Part shown: in pieces, positions 44,149 to 52,346 of the stretch | Layout of the letters: the number at the start of each line of letters is the position of its first letter | Position numbering within the stretch: the first letter of the stretch is position 1 | Source: Flavobacteriaceae bacterium | GTDB taxonomy: Bacteria; Bacteroidota; Bacteroidia; Flavobacteriales; Flavobacteriaceae | Assembly: GCA_002862805.1 (NCBI GenBank) | Contig: PKEA01000028.1 | Location: 1-64,000, forward strand | Direction of reading: 5' to 3' | Length of the DNA: 64,000 bases | Program-made: the position numbers and the translations under genes | The notes under the pieces: generated by a model | The model's input: the letters and a program-made list of their open reading frames with translations, nothing else | The model's database searches: none | Told to the model about the DNA's origin: nothing

Positions 44149-45171
44149 ATGAAAAAAATAATACTATTCTTTTTTTTATTTGTTACTTCTATAATACATT
44201 CACAAACAATTCTAGGAACCGTTGTAGATTCTAATGAAGAACCTATTTTTGGTGCTTTTATTTATTTTGATGGAACATCTTATGGAACAACAACTGATAT
44301 TGATGGGAAATTCTCTTTTGAAATTAAATCAAGTATAAACACTCCATTAGTGATAAGTTATGTTGGTTATGAAAAAATTTATTTAAAAGAAATAGATTTT
44401 AACAAAAGATATAAATTCATAATGCAAGAATCTATTGAAAATTTAAATGAAGTGGTCGTTTCAAACAATAAATTTTCAAGAAAACAAATGTTGACTATTT
44501 TTAAAAACCAGTTTTTAGGAGTTACAAAAGCTGGAAAAAGGTGTACAATTGAAAATGAAGATGAATTATACTTTACTTACGATAACGATAATTTTTTACT
44601 TAAAGCATTTGCAGATAAACCATTAATTATTAATAATCCTTTTTTAGGCTACAAGATTTATTTTGATATAAATTCGTTTGAAGCAAAGTTTTATAAATAC
44701 AGTATTAAAAATTCTGATATTTATTCGAGTATTTACATTGGTACTTCAAGATTTGAAGAGACTTCAAATAGTATTAAAATTGTTAAAAATAGAGAAAAGG
44801 CATTTAATGGTTCTCTTTTACAGTTTTTCAGAAATTTTGCAAAAATGAGTTGGGGTAAAGATAAGTTTGTATTGTTTTATAAGTCTTTTCAAGATAACCC
44901 AAAAAACCATTTCACTATTAATAGTCCTTTTGATAAATCTACAAAAGTGATAATATTTCCACAAGAAAGTAATTTAAAATCAAAAGGTTTTATTGCAGAG
45001 TTTGGTTTGTTGTATAATAATAAAGAACAATCTAAAATTATTTTTCATACAGATAATTTTGAAATTGATGAGTTTGGTTTATTTACAAATTATGATAAAA
45101 TTTATTTTTCTGGAGCTCTTTCAGAAAAAAAAGTTGGACTAATGTTGCCTTCTAATTATGGGATAGAATGA
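44149..45171 (+). CDS. Exported protein with carboxypeptidase-regulatory-like domain
   Basis: A 340-residue exported protein: signal peptide 1-18 (ending IIHSQ), then a carboxypeptidase-regulatory-like (CNA-B/DUF4480-type) beta-sandwich at about 19-105 (TILGTVVDSNEEPIFGAFIYFDG.TDIDGKFSFEI...VISYVGYEKI), which is the usual N-terminal domain of Bacteroidota TonB-dependent proteins. The rest (106-340) is not a barrel here and has no recognised motif. It is likely periplasmic or surface-associated. It starts 1 base after the YrdC gene and ends at a strong terminator. Confidence 0.85.
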   Translation: MKKIILFFFLFVTSIIHSQTILGTVVDSNEEPIFGAFIYFDGTSYGTTTDIDGKFSFEIKSSINTPLVISYVGYEKIYLKEIDFNKRYKFIMQESIENLNEVVVSNNKFSRKQMLTIFKNQFLGVTKAGKRCTIENEDELYFTYDNDNFLLKAFADKPLIINNPFLGYKIYFDINSFEAKFYKYSIKNSDIYSSIYIGTSRFEETSNSIKIVKNREKAFNGSLLQFFRNFAKMSWGKDKFVLFYKSFQDNPKNHFTINSPFDKSTKVIIFPQESNLKSKGFIAEFGLLYNNKEQSKIIFHTDNFEIDEFGLFTNYDKIYFSGALSEKKVGLMLPSNYGIE

Positions 45172-45172
45172 T

Positions 45173-45207
45173 AAAAAAAAACCGCTACAATTGCAGCGGT
45201 TTTTTTA
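45173..45207. terminator. Bidirectional terminator before yebC
   Basis: AAAAAAAACCGCT and AGCGGTTTTTTT flank ACAATTGC, forming a stem with A- and T-runs on both sides. It serves the gene at 44149-45171 (+) and yebC (-). Confidence 0.88.
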
Positions 45208-45214
45208 TAAGAAA

Positions 45215-45937
45215 TTATTCTTCTGTATTTTCTTGCATAGAATGGTACACATTCATTACATCATCGTCTTCTTCAATTTTTTCTAAAAGTTTTTCAACGT
45301 CTGCTGCTTCTTCTGCTGTAAGTTCTTTTGTAACTTGTGGAATTCTCTCAAAGCCAGAAGAAAGTATTTCTAAACCTCTGTTTTCCAATTCTTTTTGAAT
45401 AGCTCCAAAACTTTCAAATGGTGCATACATTAAAATACCATCTTCATCAGCAAAAATTTCTTCAACCCCAAAATCAATCATTTCAAGTTCAAGTTCTTCA
45501 ACATCTTGTCCTTCAGCTGGGATTCTAAAATTACAAGTATGATCAAACATAAATTCTACAGAACCTTGTGTTCCCATAGTTCCATTACATTTATTAAAGT
45601 AACTTCTTATGTTGGCAACTGTTCTGTTGTTATTATCAGTAGCTGTTTCAATTAAAATTGCAATTCCGTGTGGTGCATAACCTTCAAATAATACCTCTTT
45701 AAAATCTGCCGTATCTTTTTCAGATGCTTTTTTAATTGCTCGCTCTACATTATCTTTAGGCATGTTCGCAGCCTTAGCATTTTGTATTACAGCTCTTAAT
45801 CGCGAGTTAGTTTCAGGATTTGGTCCTCCTTCTTTAACTGCCATTACGATATCTTTTCCTATACGAGTAAACGTTTTAGCCATTGCTGACCAACGTTTCA
45901 TTTTACGTGCTTTTCTAAATTCAAATGCTCTTCCCAT
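45215..45937 (-). CDS. YebC/PmpR family regulator
   Basis: A 240-residue protein of the YebC/PmpR (TACO1) family. Signature segments are MGRAFEFRKARKMKRWSAMAKTFTRIGKDI at the start, NPETNSRLRAVIQNAKAANMPKDNVERAIKKA, YAPHGIAILIETATDNNNRTVANIRSYF and GSVEFMFDH. Family members bind DNA as regulators or help the ribosome translate proline-rich stretches; either role is possible. The protein is entire. The gene has its own -7 element. Confidence 0.96.
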   Translation of the reverse strand: MGRAFEFRKARKMKRWSAMAKTFTRIGKDIVMAVKEGGPNPETNSRLRAVIQNAKAANMPKDNVERAIKKASEKDTADFKEVLFEGYAPHGIAILIETATDNNNRTVANIRSYFNKCNGTMGTQGSVEFMFDHTCNFRIPAEGQDVEELELEMIDFGVEEIFADEDGILMYAPFESFGAIQKELENRGLEILSSGFERIPQVTKELTAEEAADVEKLLEKIEEDDDVMNVYHSMQENTEE

Positions 45938-45957
45938 TTCTTATTTTTTAATCTGTG

Positions 45958-45965
45958 CAAATTTA
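45958..45965 (-). promoter_or_regulatory. -7 promoter element of yebC
   Basis: The minus strand reads TAAATTTG (TAnnTTTG), 21 bases before the ATG at 45937. Confidence 0.55.
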
Positions 45966-46095
45966 ATTATTTCAAGGTCAATTTCAAAAGACATTTTAAA
46001 AATCAATTTCAAGTTTCAACTTCAATTTTTTTAAAAAATATTCATGCTTTTTATAGCACTTGAAATTTGTTCTTGCTCTTGATTCTTTTAAGTTG

Positions 46096-47178
46096 CTATT
46101 TCTTATAAAAAGGTAATTTAACCACTTTTGCAGCAATGTCTTTATTTCTAATTCGAATGAAAATTTCTGAATCAATCGCTGATAGAGCAGTAGGTACATA
46201 TCCTAAACCAATTGCTTTTCCAAGTGATGGCGACATAGTTCCAGAAGTTACAATTCCTATTACATTTCCGTTTGCATCAGCAATTTCATAATCGTGACGA
46301 GGAATTCCTCTTTCTGTTAATTCAAAAGCAACTAATTTTCTTGTTACACCAGCTTCTTTTTGTTTCTTTAAATTTTCAGAATTGGTAAATTCTTTATCAA
46401 ATTTGGTAATCCAACCTAAACCAGCTTCTAAAGGAGAAGTTGTATCGTTAATATCGTTTCCATATAGACAAAATCCCATTTCTAAACGCAAAGTATCTCT
46501 TGCAGCTAATCCAATTGGTTTAATACCAAAAGATGCACCGGCTTCAAAAACTTTGTTCCAAATCGTTTCAGCATCTTCATTTTTAAAATAAATTTCAAAA
46601 CCTCCAGAACCAGTATAACCAGTTGCAGAAACCGTTACATTATCTACACCAGCAAATTCTCCAATTTGAAACGTATAATAAGGCATATTAACTAAATCAA
46701 TTGAAGTCAATGATTGCATTGCTTCAGCAGCTTTTGGACCTTGAATCGCTAATAAAGAATAAGAATCTGATAAATCTTGCATTTCAACACCTAAGTCGTT
46801 ATGTTTCGAAATCCAATTCCAGTCTTTTTCAATGTTTGATGCGTTTACAACAAGCATATAATGATTATCAGCTATTTTATAAATAATTAAATCATCTACA
46901 ATTCCACCTTCGTTATTTGGTAAACAAGAATATTGTGCTTTACCATCAACTAATTTAGAAGCGTCATTTGAAGTTACTTTTTGAATTAATGCTAATGCAT
47001 TTTCTCCTTTTAGGAAAAATTCTCCCATGTGAGAAACATCAAAAACTCCAACACCTGTTCTAACAATTTCATGTTCTGCATTTACACCTTCATATTGCAC
47101 AGGCATATTGTAACCTGCAAATGGAACCATTTTCGCTCCTAAACTTTCATGAACGTGAGTTAAAGCTGTATTTTTCAT
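46096..47178 (-). CDS. gcvT: Glycine cleavage system aminomethyltransferase (T protein)
   Basis: GcvT takes the aminomethyl group from the H protein and passes it to tetrahydrofolate, releasing ammonia, in glycine breakdown. The 360-residue protein starts [29 protein letters not shown], carries [11 protein letters not shown], the folate-site [30 protein letters not shown] and the C-terminal [17 protein letters not shown]. Length fits (about 360-370). gcvH and gcvP are not in the window, as is common when glycine cleavage genes are scattered in Flavobacteriaceae. Confidence 0.97.
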   Translation of the reverse strand: MKNTALTHVHESLGAKMVPFAGYNMPVQYEGVNAEHEIVRTGVGVFDVSHMGEFFLKGENALALIQKVTSNDASKLVDGKAQYSCLPNNEGGIVDDLIIYKIADNHYMLVVNASNIEKDWNWISKHNDLGVEMQDLSDSYSLLAIQGPKAAEAMQSLTSIDLVNMPYYTFQIGEFAGVDNVTVSATGYTGSGGFEIYFKNEDAETIWNKVFEAGASFGIKPIGLAARDTLRLEMGFCLYGNDINDTTSPLEAGLGWITKFDKEFTNSENLKKQKEAGVTRKLVAFELTERGIPRHDYEIADANGNVIGIVTSGTMSPSLGKAIGLGYVPTALSAIDSEIFIRIRNKDIAAKVVKLPFYKK

Positions 47179-47343
47179 TATAATTATAGTATAAAATTTG
47201 AAGTGGCTAATTTATTAAAATTCTTAATTTTTGAAGGTATAAATACATAGTTTTATTCCAAATAAAAATAAATTGATGATTATCTTAATGAAACCTTGCA
47301 TTTTAACAATTGTTTACGGAATTTTGGGACTTAAAATTTTAAG

Positions 47344-48846
47344 ATGGAAACGATACATTATATAAGCGCAGATTTATTATCTATTGAGAAAATTAATGAA
47401 ATAATTTCTCATGATTTAAAACTAGAATTATCAGAAGAAGCTCGTATTAATATTGAAAAATGCCGTAATTATTTAGATGAGAAAATGAAATCTCATGATA
47501 AGCCAATTTACGGGATTAATACAGGTTTTGGTTCGCTTTGTAATGTAAAAATTGCTGGAGAAAATTTATCTAAGCTTCAAGAAAACTTAGTAAAATCGCA
47601 TGCTTGTGGAACTGGAGATGAAGTACCTCATGAGATTGTGAAGTTAATGTTGTTGCTTAAGGTTCAATCGTTAAGTTACGGACATTCAGGCGTTCAGTTA
47701 GAAACGGTTGAGCGTTTAATTGCATTTTACAACAATGATGTTTTACCAGTTATATATACTCAAGGTTCATTAGGTGCTTCTGGCGATTTGTCTCCATTGG
47801 CCCATTTATCGTTACCTCTTTTAGGTGAAGGTGAAGTTTATTATAATGGATTTAGACAACCATCTCATAAAGTTTTAGAAAGTTTTGGTTGGAAGCCTCT
47901 AGTATTAAAATCAAAAGAAGGGTTGGCTTTATTGAACGGAACTCAATTTATGGGCGCTTACGGAGTTTACAGTTTAATAAAAGCATGTAAATTATCATAT
48001 TTAGCCGATTTAATTGGAGCTGTTTCCTTAGAAGGTTTTGATGGAAGAAAAGAACCTTATACCGATTTAATTCACTTAATTCGTCCGCACAAAGGTCAGG
48101 TTGTAACAGCTGAAAAAATGCTAGAATTCCTTGATGGAAGTGAAATTATAGAACAAGAGAAAGTACATGTACAGGATCCGTATTCGTTTAGATGTATTCC
48201 ACAAGTACATGGAGCAAGTAAAGATACTATTGATTATGTAAAGAAAGTATTCCGTACAGAGATTAATTCGGTTACTGATAATCCAAATATTTTTGTGGGA
48301 GAAGACCAAATTATTTCTGGCGGAAATTTCCACGGACAACCATTGGCTTTAGCTTTAGACTTTTTAGGATTAGGTTTGGCTGAATTAGGAAGTATTTCAG
48401 AAAGAAGAACGTATCAATTAATTTCAGGGTTAAGAGGTTTACCAGCATTTTTAGTGAATGACCCAGGTTTAAATTCAGGATTTATGATTCCGCAATACAC
48501 AGCGGCGAGTATTGTTAGTCAAAATAAACAATTTGCAACGCCAGCAAGTATTGATAGTATTGTTTCGAGTAACGGACAAGAAGACCATGTAAGTATGGGT
48601 GCAAATGCAGCTACTAAAACACTTAAAATTGTGGAGAATTTAGAGCGCATTTTAGCTATTGAATTGATGAATGCTTCACAAGCTTTAGAATTTAGAAGAC
48701 CTTTAAAATCGAGTGAGTTTATTGAAATGTTTATAAAATCATATAGAGAAGAAGTTCCTTTTGTAAGTGAAGATAGAATTTTACATTACGATATTGAAAA
48801 ATCGATTCAGTTTTTGAATAGTTTTCAGATTGATTTGGAAGATTAA
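47344..48846 (+). CDS. hutH: Histidine ammonia-lyase
   Basis: HutH removes ammonia from L-histidine to make urocanate, the first step of histidine catabolism. The 500-residue protein contains the MIO cofactor motif from Ala-Ser-Gly in GSLGASGDLSPLAH (about 143-146) and the supporting segments YGINTGFGSL, NGTQFMGAYG, QDPYSFRCIPQVHGASKD, SGGNFHGQPLALALDFLGL and SSNGQEDHVSMG. All hallmarks are present. No other hut gene is adjacent, so histidine breakdown genes are dispersed. Confidence 0.96.
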   Translation: METIHYISADLLSIEKINEIISHDLKLELSEEARINIEKCRNYLDEKMKSHDKPIYGINTGFGSLCNVKIAGENLSKLQENLVKSHACGTGDEVPHEIVKLMLLLKVQSLSYGHSGVQLETVERLIAFYNNDVLPVIYTQGSLGASGDLSPLAHLSLPLLGEGEVYYNGFRQPSHKVLESFGWKPLVLKSKEGLALLNGTQFMGAYGVYSLIKACKLSYLADLIGAVSLEGFDGRKEPYTDLIHLIRPHKGQVVTAEKMLEFLDGSEIIEQEKVHVQDPYSFRCIPQVHGASKDTIDYVKKVFRTEINSVTDNPNIFVGEDQIISGGNFHGQPLALALDFLGLGLAELGSISERRTYQLISGLRGLPAFLVNDPGLNSGFMIPQYTAASIVSQNKQFATPASIDSIVSSNGQEDHVSMGANAATKTLKIVENLERILAIELMNASQALEFRRPLKSSEFIEMFIKSYREEVPFVSEDRILHYDIEKSIQFLNSFQIDLED

Positions 48847-48879
48847 CTTGCTGTTTTTTATTTAAAAAAATCATGTAAA

Positions 48880-49359
48880 ATGAATTTTAAATTAAACTTT
48901 CAACCTGACGAAGAATATTATAAAGAAGCTTACTCTGAATTGATTAGTATTCTTAAATTTAAAAAATTTGAACCACTTTTTGCAATACTTTTGATACTTG
49001 TTGGGTTAATTTTATATTATTTTGATGAGAATAAGTCAATTGGAGTATTTCCTGTGATTTTATCATTATTAGGAATATATGAGTTGGTTAAGTTTTATTA
49101 TGATAGAAAAAAATGGTTGAAGGATAGAAATGAAAGTAAAATAAGCGGAAATAAAATTGAACTTGAATTTACAGATACACATATTAAACATACAGGGCCA
49201 TTTTCTTCTGGGGAAATAAATTGGAGTGGTTTAAAGTCAATAATAAAGACTAAAAAAGGAATCGTAATTAAACCACAAAATGGTATAAGTATATATTTAC
49301 CTGACAGGCTTTTTGTTGAACAAAAACAAATTGATTTTATTTTATCTAAAAAAATATAA
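48880..49359 (+). CDS. YcxB-like membrane protein
   Basis: A 159-residue membrane protein: a short soluble start (MNFKLNFQPDEEYYKEAYSELI), two helices at about 34-50 and 57-70, then a YcxB-like C-terminal pleckstrin-homology-type domain (KIELEFTDTHIKHTGPFSSGEINWSGLKSIIKTKKGIVIKPQNG). The family is widespread and of unknown role. The gene sits at the left edge of a patch with repeats, a gene remnant and further small membrane proteins. Confidence 0.75.
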   Translation: MNFKLNFQPDEEYYKEAYSELISILKFKKFEPLFAILLILVGLILYYFDENKSIGVFPVILSLLGIYELVKFYYDRKKWLKDRNESKISGNKIELEFTDTHIKHTGPFSSGEINWSGLKSIIKTKKGIVIKPQNGISIYLPDRLFVEQKQIDFILSKKI

Positions 49360-49372
49360 AGTTATTTTTAAC

Positions 49373-49417
49373 TTACCTAAGAAAAATCAAACTCAAAATT
49401 ACTAAAATTGCAGGAAG
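49373..49417 (-). pseudogene. 3' remnant of a second DUF1304 gene
   Basis: Minus-strand translation of this stretch gives PAILVILSLIFLR and a stop, closely like the end of the intact DUF1304 protein at 50244-50603 (PAILGILSLYF). The DNA is 27/29 identical over 49388-49416 against 50253-50281, and one base inserted or lost beyond explains the changed C-terminus. No upstream coding part remains; the REP-like element at 49421 begins just beyond. Confidence 0.7.
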
Positions 49418-49420
49418 CAA

Positions 49421-49446
49421 TGATAGCGCGGATTTGTAATCCGTGC
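49421..49446. repeat. REP-like element, left arm of an inverted repeat
   Basis: The 26-base arm (starting TGATAGCGCGGATTTG) is nearly the reverse complement of 49562-49587, 22 of 26 positions matching. It contains an internal palindrome GGATT...AATCC. It is clearly GC-richer than its surroundings. Similar palindromes in other bacteria are moved by REP-associated transposases (RAYT); none is in this window. Confidence 0.75.
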
Positions 49447-49561
49447 CAGCAAAGTAAATAAAAAAAAGCAATGTTTAAAAGAGATGCTTTAGTTGTTTAA
49501 TAATTACAAACTAAATATAGAAATATTTCCATGCTTATATAGCATATAAGGAATAAAATAA

Positions 49562-49587
49562 GCACGGATTGCAAATCAGCACTATCG
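49562..49587. repeat. REP-like element, right arm of an inverted repeat
   Basis: Starts GCACGGATTGCAAATC and ends ACTATCG, the reverse complement partner of 49421-49446. The two arms enclose about 115 bases and could fold as a large hairpin, as in a BIME-type pair. Confidence 0.75.
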
Positions 49588-49627
49588 GGTTTTTTGTTAA
49601 TAATAAATATAATTACCATGACTATTT

Positions 49628-50164
49628 ATGATAAAAGATTCTAAAATTAAATTAAGTAAGAAAAAAATATATAAATCTATTGTTGTTTTAATCATTTTTC
49701 TTTTAATATGTCTGTTGTTTGTTTTTTACCCAGATACTTTTACCTCTATAATTTTTAGAAATAAATACTTGATTTTTTTAATTGGAATTTCAGGAATAAT
49801 ATTTTCTATTCTTTATTTATACCCAATAATTAATAAACTTTTTAAATTAAATATTGGATTAGAGATAAATGAAAATGGAATAATTAACAACACAGAATAT
49901 CTTAATCTAGGATTAATTAAATGGTCTGATGTAAGTAATATACGAATTAAAGAATTTGGTAAAGGAAGATATTTATTATTAGATTTAAAAAACGAGGAAG
50001 ATTATCTTAATAGATTAAATAGTAATGTCTTTAAATTTTATGCAAAATTTAATAAAGTTCAATATGGTACAATAGTTCACATAACTCATTCTACATTAGA
50101 ATGTACTTTTGAGGAATTAGAACAGTTTATAATTGAAGGTTATGATTCAAGTAAGAATAAATAA
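49628..50164 (+). CDS. STM3941-like PH-type membrane protein
   Basis: A 178-residue membrane protein: two helices at about 13-33 and 44-65, then a pleckstrin-homology-like domain (LEINENGIINNTEYLNLGLIKWSDVSNIRIKEFGKG...) resembling the STM3941 family. No role is known. It lies inside the REP-like patch: REP arms upstream, a partial REP copy just downstream at 50186-50202, and 29-base direct repeats outside. This makes it the best candidate cargo of an insertion. Confidence 0.7.
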   Translation: MIKDSKIKLSKKKIYKSIVVLIIFLLICLLFVFYPDTFTSIIFRNKYLIFLIGISGIIFSILYLYPIINKLFKLNIGLEINENGIINNTEYLNLGLIKWSDVSNIRIKEFGKGRYLLLDLKNEEDYLNRLNSNVFKFYAKFNKVQYGTIVHITHSTLECTFEELEQFIIEGYDSSKNK

Positions 50165-50185
50165 AAAGGCAATATCCAATAGAGT

Positions 50186-50202
50186 AGATTTGCAATCCGT
50201 GC
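50186..50202. repeat. Partial REP-like copy
   Basis: AGATTTGCAATCCGTGC matches the core of the left arm at 49421-49446 (GGATTTGTAATCCGTGC) at 15 of 17 positions, in the same orientation. Confidence 0.65.
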
Positions 50203-50243
50203 AAGCTACTAGTAGATTTTTTTAAGGTTTTTATGTTTTTATT

Positions 50244-50603
50244 TTAAAAATACAAACTCAAAATTCCTAAAATAGCAGGAATTCCTTGTACAAAGAATAT
50301 CTTTTTAGAAATAGAATAAGCACCATAAGTTCCTGCAACAGCTACACATGTTAGAAAAAATAGTGCAATATTTTTACTCCAAATATCATCTGTAATACAT
50401 AATGACCAAATTAATCCTGCTGCTAAAAACCCATTGTATAAACCTTGATTAGCAGCCATAGTTTTCGTTTTTTCAAACAAATCTTTTGGAAAATTTCTAA
50501 ATACTTTATAGGCTTTGGTAGTCCATACAAACATTTCTAACCATAAGAAATACAAGTGGAGTAGTGCTACAATAACGATTAATAGTTGTGAAATAATATG
50601 CAT
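50244..50603 (-). CDS. DUF1304 family membrane protein
   Basis: A 119-residue protein with four hydrophobic helices (about 3-24, 50-65, 75-95, 103-119) in the DUF1304 pattern: start MHIISQLLIVIVALLHLYFLWLEMF, the conserved segment WTTKAYKVFRNFPKD, then LYNGFLAAGLIW. Function is unknown; it may be a small transporter or membrane-associated protein. Its 3' end is duplicated as a remnant at 49373-49417. It lies 4 bases after the stop of the next gene upstream on the same strand. Confidence 0.87.
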   Translation of the reverse strand: MHIISQLLIVIVALLHLYFLWLEMFVWTTKAYKVFRNFPKDLFEKTKTMAANQGLYNGFLAAGLIWSLCITDDIWSKNIALFFLTCVAVAGTYGAYSISKKIFFVQGIPAILGILSLYF

Positions 50604-50607
50604 AAAA

Positions 50608-50997
50608 TTAGTCTAATTTTGTGAGTTCAGAAAAAATTTCCATTTCTGGGTATTCTTTCATTGTACTTTTTATGATGATAGATTTTTCTCTAACTTCTGT
50701 TATTTCAACATATAAATAGCCATCAAAATCTTTGTTTTTTGCAAGAGTTTCTTTTGTAGGATACAAAGTGTACTTACAATCGGAAATCCAATTTACATGA
50801 AATGAATATCCTTCTTTTTCACCTTCAATTTCTTCCGTTTGTATGTTTCCTTTACGCTTAATTAAAAAAACAGTTCCTGTAGTTTTGTCAACTAGTTTAA
50901 AAGTTCCGTTTCTAAAGTTCTTACAATCTTCTTGTCCATAAGATATTGAAGTTATTGTTAGGATTAAGGTTAAAAGTAGTTTTTGTATTTTTTTCAT
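50608..50997 (-). CDS. Small exported protein of unknown function
   Basis: A 129-residue protein with a signal peptide (1-21, ending ISYGQ). The mature part has a single conserved-looking beta-rich domain (CKNFRNGTFKLVDKTTGTVFLIKRKGN, CKYTLYPTKETLAKN) with two cysteines (C25 and C73), possibly a disulfide. I do not know a function. It is 3 bases from the tpiA stop on one side and 4 bases from the DUF1304 gene on the other, so it is part of that transcript. Confidence 0.75.
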   Translation of the reverse strand: MKKIQKLLLTLILTITSISYGQEDCKNFRNGTFKLVDKTTGTVFLIKRKGNIQTEEIEGEKEGYSFHVNWISDCKYTLYPTKETLAKNKDFDGYLYVEITEVREKSIIIKSTMKEYPEMEIFSELTKLD

Positions 50998-51000
50998 TTT

Positions 51001-51750
51001 TTAAAACCCATTTACAATTGCTAAGAAATCGTCTGCTTTTAATGCTGCTCCACCAATTAAACCACCATCGACATCTTTTTTTGAAAATATCTCTTTTGCG
51101 TTATCTGGCTTTACACTTCCACCATAAAGAATAGAAACATTTTCGGCAACATCATTACCAAATACTTTATCAACTAAACTTCTAATAAATGCATGCATTT
51201 CTTGAGCTTGTTCTGGAGAAGCAGTTTCGCCAGTTCCAATAGCCCAAACAGGTTCGTAAGCTAAAATGATATTTGACCAATCGTTTTTTTGTAAATGAAA
51301 TAAAGCATCTCTTAATTGGTATTCCACCACATTAAAGTGATTATCAATTTGTCGGTCTTTTAATTCTTCGCCAAAACAAAAAATAACACGCATATTATGT
51401 TTTAAAGCAGTGTCTACTTTATTTGCTAATAGTGCATCTGTTTCATGAAAATATGCTCTTCTTTCACTATGACCAAGAATTACAGTATTTACACCAATAT
51501 TAGTTAACATTGATGCTGAAATTTCTCCTGTAAAAGCGCCACCTTCAGCTTGATGCATATTTTGTGCCGCAACAGTTATATTATTTCCTTCAGAAATAGT
51601 AACTGCTGTTTGTAAGTTAACAAACGTTGGTGCTACAATAATTTCTGTTGATGTATTTTGTTTTTTTAATACAATTTCTTCAATTAAAGCAATTGTTTCT
51701 GAATGCGTTTTATGCATTTTCCAGTTTCCTGCAACTATATTTTTTCTCAT
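51001..51750 (-). CDS. tpiA: Triosephosphate isomerase
   Basis: Interconverts dihydroxyacetone phosphate and glyceraldehyde 3-phosphate in glycolysis and gluconeogenesis. The 249-residue TIM barrel starts MRKNIVAGNWKMHKT; the catalytic histidine is in VILGHSERR (about 93-100) and the catalytic glutamate in LAYEPVWAIGTG (about 166). The phosphate-binding end YGGSVKPDNA...GGLIGGAAL is present. Its ATG overlaps the stop of the TlpA-like gene by one base (TAATG), so the two are translationally coupled. Confidence 0.98.
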   Translation of the reverse strand: MRKNIVAGNWKMHKTHSETIALIEEIVLKKQNTSTEIIVAPTFVNLQTAVTISEGNNITVAAQNMHQAEGGAFTGEISASMLTNIGVNTVILGHSERRAYFHETDALLANKVDTALKHNMRVIFCFGEELKDRQIDNHFNVVEYQLRDALFHLQKNDWSNIILAYEPVWAIGTGETASPEQAQEMHAFIRSLVDKVFGNDVAENVSILYGGSVKPDNAKEIFSKKDVDGGLIGGAALKADDFLAIVNGF

Positions 51751-52247
51751 TATTTTAATGTATTTAATGTTTCTGTAATTTTTTCATCATCAGCTTCAAT
51801 AGCTTTAAACAAAGCAATTTTACCTGTTTTATCAACAATCATATAACGTGGAATCCAATTTAGTTTCACTGATTTTCCAAAAACGCCTTTCATTCCGTCT
51901 GAAGTTAAATAGTGTTCTCCTTGTACATCATATTTAGCAATTCCTTTTATCCATGATTCATAATTTTTATCCATAGAAATGAATAAGTAAGTTGCATCGG
52001 GAAATTTTGCTTGTAATGCTTTTAGTTTAGGCATTCCTTTGATACAATCTGAACACCACGAAGCCCAAACGTCAATAACAATCGTTTTTCCTTCGTATTT
52101 TTTTAAAATATCTTTAAATGCAATAGATTCATTATTAGTATCTACCATTACATTTTCTAAGGCTTCTTGCTTAAACTTTGTTTGTTGTGCTTGCGAACAA
52201 GAAAGTGTAAATAATGCTATTGTAAATAGTGAAATAATCTTTTTCAT
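51750..52247 (-). CDS. TlpA-like thioredoxin-fold lipoprotein
   Basis: A 165-residue thioredoxin-like protein with a lipoprotein signal (lipobox LSC at C17). The redox motif is W64-C65-S-D-C68 in VWASWCSDCIKG, and the rest follows the TlpA/ResA fold (TYLFISMDKNYESWIKGIAKYDVQGEHYL, WIPRYMIVDKTGKIALFKA). It likely reduces periplasmic disulfides or protects against them. It shares a transcript with tpiA (one-base overlap). The gene at 52347 has a thioredoxin-like end too, suggesting a linked pathway. Confidence 0.9.
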   Translation of the reverse strand: MKKIISLFTIALFTLSCSQAQQTKFKQEALENVMVDTNNESIAFKDILKKYEGKTIVIDVWASWCSDCIKGMPKLKALQAKFPDATYLFISMDKNYESWIKGIAKYDVQGEHYLTSDGMKGVFGKSVKLNWIPRYMIVDKTGKIALFKAIEADDEKITETLNTLK

Positions 52248-52346
52248 AATAATATTGTTTTAAATTTTTTATAAAATTACAATTAGTAAAATCAGATTTT
52301 CTTAATAAAACCTCAATTGTTTAGCTATTGTTAGCTAACTAACTTT

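Noticed and set aside
45996-46199. 67-codon minus-strand frame over the gcvT 3' end
   Set aside because: It overlaps the clearly conserved end of gcvT in another frame and has no start context.
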